Below, piece by piece: positions 9,312 through 19,674 of a DNA stretch of 20,484 bases (within the stretch, counting starts at the first letter, position 1; every line of letters starts with the position of its first letter). The position numbers were made by a program, and so were the translations under genes. The notes under the pieces are model-generated. The model worked only from the letters and a program-made list of their open reading frames with translations, was not told the origin of the DNA and did no database searches. This DNA is from Burkholderiales bacterium (GTDB lineage: Bacteria; Pseudomonadota; Gammaproteobacteria; Burkholderiales; JAEUMW01). Where the stretch lies: contig JAEUMX010000380.1 in the NCBI GenBank assembly GCA_016791285.1, forward strand, positions 1 to 20,484, read 5' to 3'.

Positions 9312-11012
9312 TTGAGCACTGCTCTGCCACGGGTGGACGACCCGCTCGCCGGCGCCGCGGCGCACCCCCGCCGTCGCTTCCATGTACGGCTGTCGGCCGC
9401 CACCACCGCCGTCCTGCTCGGCATCGCCTGGATCCTGCCCGGACTCGTCGGCCACGAGCCGTGGAAGCCCGATGAAGCCGCCGCGATCGGCATCGTGCGC
9501 AACCTGATGACCGGCAATGGCAACTGGGTGGTGCCCCGCCTCGCGGGCGAAGCCGCACTCGATGCGCCGCCGCTCGTATACCTCGCCGCCGCGGGGTTCG
9601 CCAAACTCTTCTCCGGGCTGCTGCCGCTGCACGATGCGGCCCGGCTCGCGAGCGGGGTCTTCATGGCGCTCGCCTTCTGGTTCACGGCGCTCACGGCGAA
9701 GGAGCTGTACGGGCGCGACTACGCAGGCATCGCCGTCATCGGCCTGCTCGGCTGTGTCGGCTGGATCGTGCGCGCGCACCAGCTCATTCCCGACGTGCCG
9801 CTCGTCACCGGCCTCTCGCTCGGGCTCTACGGTCTGGCCGTCGCACCGCGCAGACCCCTCCTCGGTGGTGCGGCCCTGGGTACCGGCATCGGCATCGGCT
9901 TTCTCGCGCGCGGGCTGGTCGGGCCGATCGTACTCATCGCCACGGCCCTGCTCTTCGCGATGACGAATCGCCAGTGGAAACTGCGCGCGCTCGTCGCGAC
10001 CCTCGGCGGCGCCTGCGTGGCGGCCGCGCCGTGGCTCGTCGTCTGGCCGCTTGCGCTCTACCGGCAATCGCCCGACCTCTTCCACGAGTGGCTGACCCAG
10101 GATCTCGTCGGCGCGTTGTTCTTCGGTGGGGCGCGGCCCACGCTGGCGTGGCGCGAGTACTTGGTGCTGCTGCCCTGGTTCGCGTGGCCGGTGCTGCCGC
10201 TGGCGATCTGGACGCTCTGGCATGGCCGCCGCGGCCTCCCGAAGCGGCCCGACCTGCAACTGCCGCTGATCGCGCTGGTCGTGATGTTCGCACTGCTCGG
10301 CCTCGTGTCGAACGCGGGTGACGTGTACGCGCTGCCGCTGCTGGTCCCCTTCACGCTGCTCGCGGTGGCATCGCTCGATACCCTGCGACGCGGCGCGATC
10401 AGCGCGCTGGACTGGTTCGGCATCATGACCTTCGGGCTGATCGCCATCCTGCTCTGGATCGCGTGGGTCGCGCTGCTCACGGGCTGGCCGCCGGGAATCG
10501 CGCGTGCGCTCGCCGCGTTTCAACCCGGCTTCGAGGGACACTTCCACTGGCTCCCGTTTCTGATCGCGGCCGTGAGCACGTTGCTGTGGGCCGCGCTGGT
10601 GGCGCGCACCATGCCCACCACGCGCCGCGCGCTCGTCAACTGGGGCGGCGGCATCACCCTGATGTGGATACTCGCGTCGACGTTGTGGCTGCCTTACGTG
10701 GATGCCGGCAAGAGCTACCGTGGCGTGGTGCGTGAGCTCGAGCTTGTGCTGCCGAAAGGCAGTCGCTGCATCTCGAGCATCGGCCTCGGCGACTCCCAGC
10801 GCGCCATGCTCGAGTATTACGGCGGGATCATCACGCACCGGGAGGAGATCCCCCAGCCCAAGCGCGACTGCGACCTGCTGCTGACCCAGGGCACCGCGCT
10901 GCAGCAGGCCGCCGTCGGGAGCGGCTGGACGAAGATCTGGGAAGGCGCCCGGCCGGGTGACACCAAGGAACGATTCAGGCTGTACAAGCGCACCGCGGCG
11001 AAGAAGTCGTGA
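9312..11012 (+). CDS. ArnT-like inner-membrane glycosyltransferase (GT-C fold, GT39/GT83 type)
   Basis: Polytopic membrane glycosyltransferase of 566 residues that probably moves a sugar from an undecaprenyl-phosphate carrier onto lipid A or core on the periplasmic side. The first membrane segment is about residues 28-47, followed by the periplasmic loop GHEPWKPDEAAAIGIVRNLM with acidic residues Asp54-Glu55, where GT-C enzymes keep their catalytic Asp. About ten further hydrophobic segments and a soluble C-terminal domain of about 100 residues follow (from LPYVDAGKSYRG). The start is a TTG with AGGGAG 8 bases upstream, 26 bases after kdoO; no better in-frame start is visible. Its last codons overlap murI. 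Its substrate is not shown: L-Ara4N is a guess from family and neighbour, and a mannosyltransferase-like role is possible. Confidence 0.8.
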   Translation: MSTALPRVDDPLAGAAAHPRRRFHVRLSAATTAVLLGIAWILPGLVGHEPWKPDEAAAIGIVRNLMTGNGNWVVPRLAGEAALDAPPLVYLAAAGFAKLFSGLLPLHDAARLASGVFMALAFWFTALTAKELYGRDYAGIAVIGLLGCVGWIVRAHQLIPDVPLVTGLSLGLYGLAVAPRRPLLGGAALGTGIGIGFLARGLVGPIVLIATALLFAMTNRQWKLRALVATLGGACVAAAPWLVVWPLALYRQSPDLFHEWLTQDLVGALFFGGARPTLAWREYLVLLPWFAWPVLPLAIWTLWHGRRGLPKRPDLQLPLIALVVMFALLGLVSNAGDVYALPLLVPFTLLAVASLDTLRRGAISALDWFGIMTFGLIAILLWIAWVALLTGWPPGIARALAAFQPGFEGHFHWLPFLIAAVSTLLWAALVARTMPTTRRALVNWGGGITLMWILASTLWLPYVDAGKSYRGVVRELELVLPKGSRCISSIGLGDSQRAMLEYYGGIITHREEIPQPKRDCDLLLTQGTALQQAAVGSGWTKIWEGARPGDTKERFRLYKRTAAKKS

Positions 11013-11833
11013 GGCCGGTCGGCGTCTTCGACTCCGGTGTCGGCGGCTTGAGCGTGTGGCGCGAAATCGTGCGCCAGCTGCCGCACGAGGATACCGTCTA
11101 TTTCGCGGACCAGGCGCACGTCCCCTACGGTCCCCGCCCGCAGGAGCAGATCCGTCACTTCTGCGACGCGATCACGCGCTTTCTGATCGGGCACGGCTGC
11201 AAGGCGATCGTGGTGGCCTGCAATACCGCCTCGGCGGCGGCGCTCAAGCACCTGCGCGAAGCGTTTCCGGCGCTGCCCAGCATCGGCATGGAACCGGCCG
11301 TCAAACCGGCCGCGCTGAGCACCCGCAGCGGCGTGGTCGGCATCATGGCCACGCCCGCCACGTTCCAGGGACGGCTGTTCCAGGCGACCGCGGGCCGCTA
11401 TGCGAGCGGGATCCGGCTCGTCAACCAGGTGTGCAACGGCCTCGCCGATCGCGTCGAGGCGGGCGAGATCGACAGCGAGGAGACCGCGGCGCTGCTGCGC
11501 GGGTACGTGCAGCCCATCCTCGAGGCCGGCGCCGACACCATCGTCCTCGCGTGCACGCACTATCCCTTCCTGATCGAGCCGATCCGGCGCATCGCCGGCG
11601 CTGACGTCAACGTCATCGATCCGGCGCCTGCCATCGCGCGCTACGTGCACCGGGTGCTGGAGCAGCAGGGCCTGCTGGGACCGGCGGGGCACGCAGCGCG
11701 ACACACGTTCTACACGACCGGTGCCGCAACTCCGTACCAGCACGCGCTGGAACGGCTGTCAGGCGTGAAGGGGCCGATCCGCGTGGCGCGTTGGCAGGGA
11801 GAACACGTGCTCGTCGACCGCGCAGGAAGCTAG
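11009..11833 (+). CDS. murI: Glutamate racemase
   Basis: Cofactor-independent enzyme that makes D-glutamate for peptidoglycan, cytoplasmic, 274 residues. Seen: N-terminal GVFDSGVGGLSVWRE with Asp8, the PYGPRP loop, the first catalytic cysteine in VVACNTASA (Cys71), and the second in LACTHYPFL (Cys182) followed by His184. All key residues are present. The GTG start overlaps the stop of the glycosyltransferase gene by 4 bp (GTGA), so it is translationally coupled to that gene. It ends an apparent kdoO-glycosyltransferase-murI operon. The C-terminal tail (about 30 residues, ARHTFYTTGAA onward) is normal for the family. Confidence 0.96.
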   Translation: MRPVGVFDSGVGGLSVWREIVRQLPHEDTVYFADQAHVPYGPRPQEQIRHFCDAITRFLIGHGCKAIVVACNTASAAALKHLREAFPALPSIGMEPAVKPAALSTRSGVVGIMATPATFQGRLFQATAGRYASGIRLVNQVCNGLADRVEAGEIDSEETAALLRGYVQPILEAGADTIVLACTHYPFLIEPIRRIAGADVNVIDPAPAIARYVHRVLEQQGLLGPAGHAARHTFYTTGAATPYQHALERLSGVKGPIRVARWQGEHVLVDRAGS

Positions 11834-11835
11834 CT

Positions 11836-11889
11836 AGGCCCGGCCGAAGGGAATCGCCCCCGATTCATTCTTGCGCGTAACCCGGGCCT
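11836..11889. repeat. Nested inverted repeats between murI and the metal-efflux cluster
   Basis: An outer pair AGGCCCGG (11836-11843) / CCGGGCCT (11882-11889) encloses an inner perfect hairpin GAATCG-CCCC-CGATTC (11851-11866). It starts just after the murI stop. There is no T-run after either stem, so it is not a standard terminator, but it may act as a 3' end structure of the murI operon. Confidence 0.45.
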
Positions 11890-11897
11890 CAGCGACA

Positions 11898-11913
11898 ACC
11901 GATTGCAGTCGGT
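11898..11913. promoter_or_regulatory. Perfect dyad overlapping the czc promoter -35 (possible operator)
   Basis: ACCGA-TTGCAG-TCGGT is a 16-base inverted repeat whose 6-base centre is the predicted -35 box. This is a typical position for a regulator to block or redirect RNA polymerase. No regulator gene is present in the window, and the sequence was not matched to a known family operator. Confidence 0.4.
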
Positions 11914-11931
11914 CGGAGTCCCAACCATAAT
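11903..11931 (+). promoter_or_regulatory. Candidate sigma70 promoter of the metal-efflux operon
   Basis: TTGCAG (11903-11908) and CATAAT (11926-11931, 5 of 6 to consensus) are spaced by 17 bases, with a start expected near 11938, about 20 bases before the first ATG of the cluster. The 17-base spacer is the ordinary sigma70 length, not the 19-20 bases used at MerR-type metal promoters. Confidence 0.5.
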
Positions 11932-11958
11932 TCGAAAACTCTCCTGCCTGCCTTCGTC

Positions 11959-12300
11959 ATGGCCCTCTTCCGTCGCGTCGTGCTTGTCTTGATGATCTTG
12001 TGGCTGCCCCTGCAAGCGGTGGCCGGCGAGATATTGCACGCCCACGAGGCGCCCGTAGCCCAGGAGATCGACCACCTCACACACGATGGCAACACGACCC
12101 CGGGAGACGATGGGTCGTCCTGCCCCGATTGTGCGGTAGCGCATGGCTTCTGCCATCTGGTGCTGAATCCCGGCGTCGTTTCGTCGGCCCCCGTTGCTCC
12201 CGAGCGCGCGGCGGCCTTGCGCCATCTCCTGCGCCCCGTGGTGCCGCTCGCCGGTCGCGGCGCTGATTCACTCGATCGTCCCCCCCTGCTCCACGCCTGA
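11959..12300 (+). CDS. Small exported His/Cys-rich protein at the head of a czc operon (CzcI-like)
   Basis: Probable periplasmic protein of 113 residues. The N-terminus MALFRRVVLVLMILWLPLQAVAG is a clear signal peptide, with cleavage likely after Ala22. The mature part is rich in His, Asp and Cys: His27, His29, His39, His42, then CPDC (55-58), His62, Cys65, His66, giving a plausible metal site. The C-terminal 45 residues are Pro/Ala/Arg-rich with no motif. A small exported protein before czcC is known in other czc systems (CzcI of Cupriavidus, implicated in regulation), and position and composition fit that. Sequence identity to CzcI could not be tested. There is no strong Shine-Dalgarno. The gene is 100 bases upstream of czcC and downstream of a good promoter. 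Confidence 0.65.
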   Translation: MALFRRVVLVLMILWLPLQAVAGEILHAHEAPVAQEIDHLTHDGNTTPGDDGSSCPDCAVAHGFCHLVLNPGVVSSAPVAPERAAALRHLLRPVVPLAGRGADSLDRPPLLHA

Positions 12301-12400
12301 AACCGGCCGGCGCCCGCGCGCCACCGGACTCCCGTAGCGCCCCGACTGACCGCCGGCACAGGCCTTCGGCAAGTGCCCGTCACTTCGCAAGGAATTTTCA

Positions 12401-13687
12401 ATGACGCGAGTACAGCGTCTGTTAGAGTTCGCCGCGACCGCGATCGCACTGCTCGCGTTCGCCCCCGGAACCCTCGCGCAGGGTCCCGCGCCATCCGCGC
12501 TCACCCTCGAACAGGCGAGGGCTCTGGCCCTCGAACGCAACCCCGAGCTCGCTGCCCTCGCGCAGGAAATCCTTGCCACTGACGCCGCCGTCACGCAGGC
12601 GGGCGTACTCCCGAACCCCGACGTCAAGGTCGGTGGCGACGCCCTCGGCAACGCGCGCAAGCGCGAATCCGGCGAGCAGTTCGTAGGTGTGGAGTTGCAG
12701 CAGCTGGTCGAGCTCGGCGGCAAGCGTGGCGCGCGCGTGAAGATCGCGGAATCGGATCGCGCCCTGGCTGGCTGGGACTTCGCGGCGAGGCGTGCGGATC
12801 TCCTGCAGCGCGTGTCACAGTCGTTCGTCGATGTCCTCGCCGCCCAGCAGCGGTTGGCGTTGGCCGAAGAGTCGACGCAGCTCGCCGGTCGGGTCGCCGA
12901 CGCGGCAGCGAAGCGCGTCCAGGCCGGCAAGGTGTCGCCAGTCGAGGAGACCCGCGCGCGCGTCGCACTCGCCGGTGTCGAGGTCGAGCTCGAACAGGCG
13001 CGCCGTGAGCTCGACGGCGCACGCAAGCGACTGACATTGCTCTGGAACGACCGGGCATCGCGTTTCAGCCGGGCCGAGGGCTCTCTCGACGAGCTGAGGA
13101 CCCTGCCCCCTTACGCGACGCTTGCCGAGCGGATCCATGACAACCCCGATCTCGCCCGCTGGCCGAGCGCCCTGGCACAGCGCACCGCCGTGCTCGAAGG
13201 CGAGCGTGCCAAGGCGATTCCCGATGTGACGGTAAGCGGCGGCGTAGCCCGGTTCACCACGTTCAACGACTATGGCTATCTCCTCGGCGTGTCGGTGCCG
13301 ATCCCGGTTTTCAATCAGAACCGCGGCGGCATCCTGGAGGCGAACCGCAGACTCGATAAGGTCGCCGACGAGCAACGTGCCGCCGAGGCGCTCGTCCTGG
13401 CCGATCTTGCCGCGACGTACGAGCGCGTGGCGGGGTTGATGAACGAGATCGACACCCTGCGCACACGCATCCTGCCGGGAGCGCAGAGCGCATACGATGC
13501 CGCCAACAAAGGCTATCTGCTCGGCAAGTTCAGCTTTATCGACGTCCTCGACGCGCAGCGCACATTGTTCGAGGCGCGCCGACAGTACCTGCGCGCGCTC
13601 GCCGACTACCAGGGAGGTGTGAGCGAGCTCGAGCGACTGGTAGGCGGACCGCTCGAAACGGCATCGATCCGGGAGCTTTCAAAGTGA
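12401..13687 (+). CDS. czcC: CzcC-type outer-membrane efflux protein (TolC family)
   Basis: Outer-membrane channel of a tripartite heavy-metal efflux pump, 428 residues, the expected size. The signal peptide runs to about residue 26 (FAPGTLA before Gln). Two outer-membrane-efflux repeats follow: the first contains LTLEQARALALERNPEL and VELQQLVELGGKRGAR, the second LGVSVPIPVFNQNRGGILEA and GYLLGKFSFIDVLDAQRTL. Long Ala/Glu/Arg helices between them fit the coiled-coil barrel. AAGGAA lies about 6-7 bases before the ATG. Its stop overlaps the GTG of czcB. The 100-base gap from the previous gene holds only a small hairpin (12309-12322). Confidence 0.92.
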   Translation: MTRVQRLLEFAATAIALLAFAPGTLAQGPAPSALTLEQARALALERNPELAALAQEILATDAAVTQAGVLPNPDVKVGGDALGNARKRESGEQFVGVELQQLVELGGKRGARVKIAESDRALAGWDFAARRADLLQRVSQSFVDVLAAQQRLALAEESTQLAGRVADAAAKRVQAGKVSPVEETRARVALAGVEVELEQARRELDGARKRLTLLWNDRASRFSRAEGSLDELRTLPPYATLAERIHDNPDLARWPSALAQRTAVLEGERAKAIPDVTVSGGVARFTTFNDYGYLLGVSVPIPVFNQNRGGILEANRRLDKVADEQRAAEALVLADLAATYERVAGLMNEIDTLRTRILPGAQSAYDAANKGYLLGKFSFIDVLDAQRTLFEARRQYLRALADYQGGVSELERLVGGPLETASIRELSK

Positions 13688-14883
13688 AGAGCAAACAGTG
13701 GATTGCCACGCTCGCGATCGTTGGGCTGGGCATCGTCGCGGCGATCTTCATCATGCGCCCGCAGGCTCCAACAGGTCACGACGATCACGGCCACTCCGGG
13801 GTCGAAGCCCCGCACGCGGAAGATTCGGCGCAGACCGAGAAGCGCGTCGCCATGGACGATGCGGCCGCCGCCGATGCGGGGATCGAGATCGCGACCGCCG
13901 GACCGGCAACAATCGTCACGACGCTTGCGCTGCAAGGCGAAATCCAGTTCGATCAGGACCGCGTTGCGCACGTGATCCCGCGGCTTGCCGGGGTGGTCGT
14001 GAAGTCCGTCAAGAACCTCGGCGACACAGTCAGGAAGGGAGAGCTCCTCGCCGTCATCGAGAGCCAGTCGCTCGCCGATCTCAAGAGCGAGCACCTGGCT
14101 GCCCGGACCCGCCTGCAACTGGCACGTGCCACCTTCGACCGCGAAAAGCGCTTGTGGGAGGAGAAGATCTCCGCCGAGCAGGACTATCTCGCCAGTCGCA
14201 CGGCGCTGGCCGAGGCAGAGATCACGTATCGCACCGTGGGGCAGAAACTGCAGGCGCTGGGGCTGACCCCGGCATCGATCAGCCGCGGGGGTCGCGATGC
14301 GCTGACGCGGTTCGAGATCCGGGCACCCATCGACGGCGTCGTGATCGAGAAGCACCTTGCCCTGGGCGAGGCAGTGGGCGAAGAAGCCAGCATCTTCGTC
14401 GTCGCCGACCTCTCGTACGTGTGGGCGGAGATGATCGTGTATCCGAAGGATCTCGCGACGATCAGGCTCGGCCAGAAGGTCACCGTGAAGGCGACGGCGT
14501 TAAGTGCGGAAGCGGCCGGGACGATCTCCTACATCGGCCCGTTGCTCGGCGAGCAGACGCGTTCCGCGAAGGCGCGCGCGACACTGAAGAACCCGGACCA
14601 GCGCTGGCGGCCCGGGCTCTTCGTGACGGTCGAAGTCGTGCAGGCCGAGACCAACGTGCCGGTAGCAGTGTCGGTCGACGCCGTCCAGACCCTCGACGCG
14701 TCAGAGGTGGTGTTCCTTCGCTCCGGCGGCGTGTTCGAGGCTCGCCCGGTCGAGCTCGGTCACAGCGACGGCAAGCGGATCGAGATCGTCGAGGGACTCG
14801 CGGCCGGCGACCGTTATGCCAACACCAACAGCTTCGTGCTGAAGGCCGAGCTCGGCAAATCCGCTACCAGTCACACTCACTGA
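13684..14883 (+). CDS. czcB: CzcB-type periplasmic adaptor (membrane fusion protein)
   Basis: Adaptor that links the inner-membrane RND pump to the outer-membrane channel, 399 residues. An N-terminal membrane anchor (residues 7-24) is followed by a His-rich stretch GHDDHGHSG (His32, 35, 37) and His44, and the protein ends in SHTH; both could bind metal in the periplasm. In between are a barrel/lipoyl half (VIPRLAGVVVKSVKNLGDTVRKGELL), an alpha-hairpin (about 135-185), the second lipoyl half (FEIRAPIDGVVIEKHLALGEAV), and beta-barrel and membrane-proximal domains. The GTG start overlaps the czcC stop (GTGA), so the two are coupled. It lacks the long N-terminal extension seen in some CzcB proteins. 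The metal specificity is inferred from CzcA. Confidence 0.92.
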   Translation: MKSKQWIATLAIVGLGIVAAIFIMRPQAPTGHDDHGHSGVEAPHAEDSAQTEKRVAMDDAAAADAGIEIATAGPATIVTTLALQGEIQFDQDRVAHVIPRLAGVVVKSVKNLGDTVRKGELLAVIESQSLADLKSEHLAARTRLQLARATFDREKRLWEEKISAEQDYLASRTALAEAEITYRTVGQKLQALGLTPASISRGGRDALTRFEIRAPIDGVVIEKHLALGEAVGEEASIFVVADLSYVWAEMIVYPKDLATIRLGQKVTVKATALSAEAAGTISYIGPLLGEQTRSAKARATLKNPDQRWRPGLFVTVEVVQAETNVPVAVSVDAVQTLDASEVVFLRSGGVFEARPVELGHSDGKRIEIVEGLAAGDRYANTNSFVLKAELGKSATSHTH

Positions 14884-18036
<3,153 letters not shown>

Positions 18037-18063
18037 CGGGCTTTTTCTGGCCCTGGCGCCGGG

Positions 18064-18705
18064 TTACGCGCGCAATCGGGCGTGGCGCAGATACTCGATG
18101 ATCCCCGGCAGGATCGACAGAAAGATGATGCCGAAGATCACGAGCGTGAGGTTGTTCTTCACGATCGGGATGTTGCCGAAGAAATAGCCGGCAAGGGTGA
18201 GCGAGACGATCCACAGCACGCCGCCGGCGATGTTGTAGGCAGTGAAGCGGCCCGGCTCCATCGCACCCAGGCCCGCCACGAACGGCGCGTAGGTGCGCAC
18301 GATCGGCACGAAGCGGGTGATGATGATGGTCTTGCCGCCGTGGCGCTCGAAGAAGCGATGGGTGCGCTCCAGGTACTCCGGCTTCAAGAACCGCGCCCCG
18401 CCCGACTTGAAGATGCGCGGCCCGAGATAGCGCCCGATCGCGAAGTTGACCTGGTTGCCCGCGATCGCCGCGACGACGAGCAGCACGTTCAGGGTCCAGA
18501 TGTCGAGCGCTCCGCCTGCCGCCAGCGCCCCCAGCACGAACAGCAGCGAGTCCCCCGGCAGGAACGGCGTCACCACGAAACCCGTCTCGGAGAAGATCAC
18601 CACGAACAGGATCGCGTACACCCACGTCCCGTAGGCCTGGGTGAGCTCGAGCAGGTGCCGGTCCAGGTGGACGACGAGGTCCCAGAGCGTCGCGAGCAAT
18701 TCCAC
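18064..18705 (-). CDS. DedA family membrane protein (VTT domain)
   Basis: Polytopic inner-membrane protein of 213 residues in the DedA/VTT family, members of which have been tied to undecaprenyl-phosphate or phospholipid translocation and proton-dependent membrane homeostasis. The conserved acidic residues Glu40 and Asp52 sit in FSETGFVVTPFLPGDSLLF. The basic motif is in ITRFVPIVRTYAPFVAGLGAM, which is the VTT signature. Four to five hydrophobic segments are visible (about 29-47, 54-80, 150-170, 175-205). The start is a GTG 9 bases after the secF stop with no strong Shine-Dalgarno, so it probably depends on translation of secF. Which DedA paralogue it matches cannot be told here. Confidence 0.9.
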   Translation of the reverse strand: MELLATLWDLVVHLDRHLLELTQAYGTWVYAILFVVIFSETGFVVTPFLPGDSLLFVLGALAAGGALDIWTLNVLLVVAAIAGNQVNFAIGRYLGPRIFKSGGARFLKPEYLERTHRFFERHGGKTIIITRFVPIVRTYAPFVAGLGAMEPGRFTAYNIAGGVLWIVSLTLAGYFFGNIPIVKNNLTLVIFGIIFLSILPGIIEYLRHARLRA

Positions 18706-18714
18706 GGCCGACGG

Positions 18715-19653
18715 CTAGACGGTCGCGCCGCCGGTAGTGTCGGCCTTCTTCTCCGGCTTGACCAGATTCGACCGGGACACACCGAGCCACATCACGAGCG
18801 GAGAAGCCACCAGCACCGACGAGTACACACCGAAGAGGATGCCGATGAAGAGCGCGAGCGCGAAGTAGTGCAGCGCAGGGCCGCCGAAGAGCAGCATCGA
18901 CACCACCATGAGCTCCGTCGAGCCATGGGTGATGATCGTGCGCGACATCGTGCTGGTGATGGCGTTGTCGATGATCTGCGGCACCGTGGCCTTGCGCATC
19001 TTGCGGAAATTCTCGCGGATGCGGTCGAACACGACCACCGATTCGTTCACGGAGTAACCGAGCACCGCCAGCACCGCCGCCAGCACGGGCAATGAGAACT
19101 CCCACTGGAAGAACGAGAAGAAGCCAAGGATGATGACCACGTCGTGCAGGTTGGCGATGATGCCGGACACGGCGAAGCGCCACTCGAAGCGCATCGCGAG
19201 CCACGCCATGATGCCCACGCAGACGAACAACAGGGCGAGCGCGCCGTCGGTCGCGAGCTCCTTGCCGACTTGCGGGCCGACGAACTCGACCCGCCGCAGC
19301 TCGACTTCCGCGGCTTCCTGTCGCAGCGCCGCCATCACGTTCTCGGACAGCTGCGCGCTCGACACGCCCGGCTTGAGCGGCAGCCGCAGCAGCACGTCGT
19401 GCGAGGTGCCGAAGTTCTGCACCGACGCATCGGGAAAGCCGAGTCGGTCGAGGGTGCCGCGGATCTTCTCGAGCTCCGCCGCCTGCGGATAGCTCACTTC
19501 CATCACCGTGCCGCCAGTGAACTCGACGCTGAAGTGAAGCCCCTTGGTGGCGAGCGACGTCACCGCGAGCAGAAAGGTGATCAACGAGATGACGTTGAAC
19601 ACGAGCGCATGGCGCATGAACGGGATGTCGCGCCGGATGCGGAAGAACTCCAT
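18715..19653 (-). CDS. secF: Protein translocase subunit SecF
   Basis: Inner-membrane partner of SecD that uses the proton gradient to help pull proteins across the Sec channel, 312 residues. TM1 is about residues 15-35, followed by the periplasmic domain that begins FSVEFTGGTVMEV. The C-terminal five-helix bundle contains the SecF signature LAVLGYSVNESVVVFDRIRE and SRTIITHGSTELMVV. The ATG has AGGA about 12 bases upstream and lies 21 bases after secD. The gene order secD-secF-DedA runs on the minus strand. The C-terminal tail is Lys/Thr-rich and short. Confidence 0.97.
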   Translation of the reverse strand: MEFFRIRRDIPFMRHALVFNVISLITFLLAVTSLATKGLHFSVEFTGGTVMEVSYPQAAELEKIRGTLDRLGFPDASVQNFGTSHDVLLRLPLKPGVSSAQLSENVMAALRQEAAEVELRRVEFVGPQVGKELATDGALALLFVCVGIMAWLAMRFEWRFAVSGIIANLHDVVIILGFFSFFQWEFSLPVLAAVLAVLGYSVNESVVVFDRIRENFRKMRKATVPQIIDNAITSTMSRTIITHGSTELMVVSMLLFGGPALHYFALALFIGILFGVYSSVLVASPLVMWLGVSRSNLVKPEKKADTTGGATV

Positions 19654-19674
19654 GGTCGTGCAGGTCCTGTCGGT

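Noticed and set aside
12309..12322. GGCGC-CCGC-GCGCC hairpin between the CzcI-like gene and czcC as a terminator
   Set aside because: The stem is only 5 bp in very GC-rich DNA and there is no T-run. An attenuating role cannot be supported.
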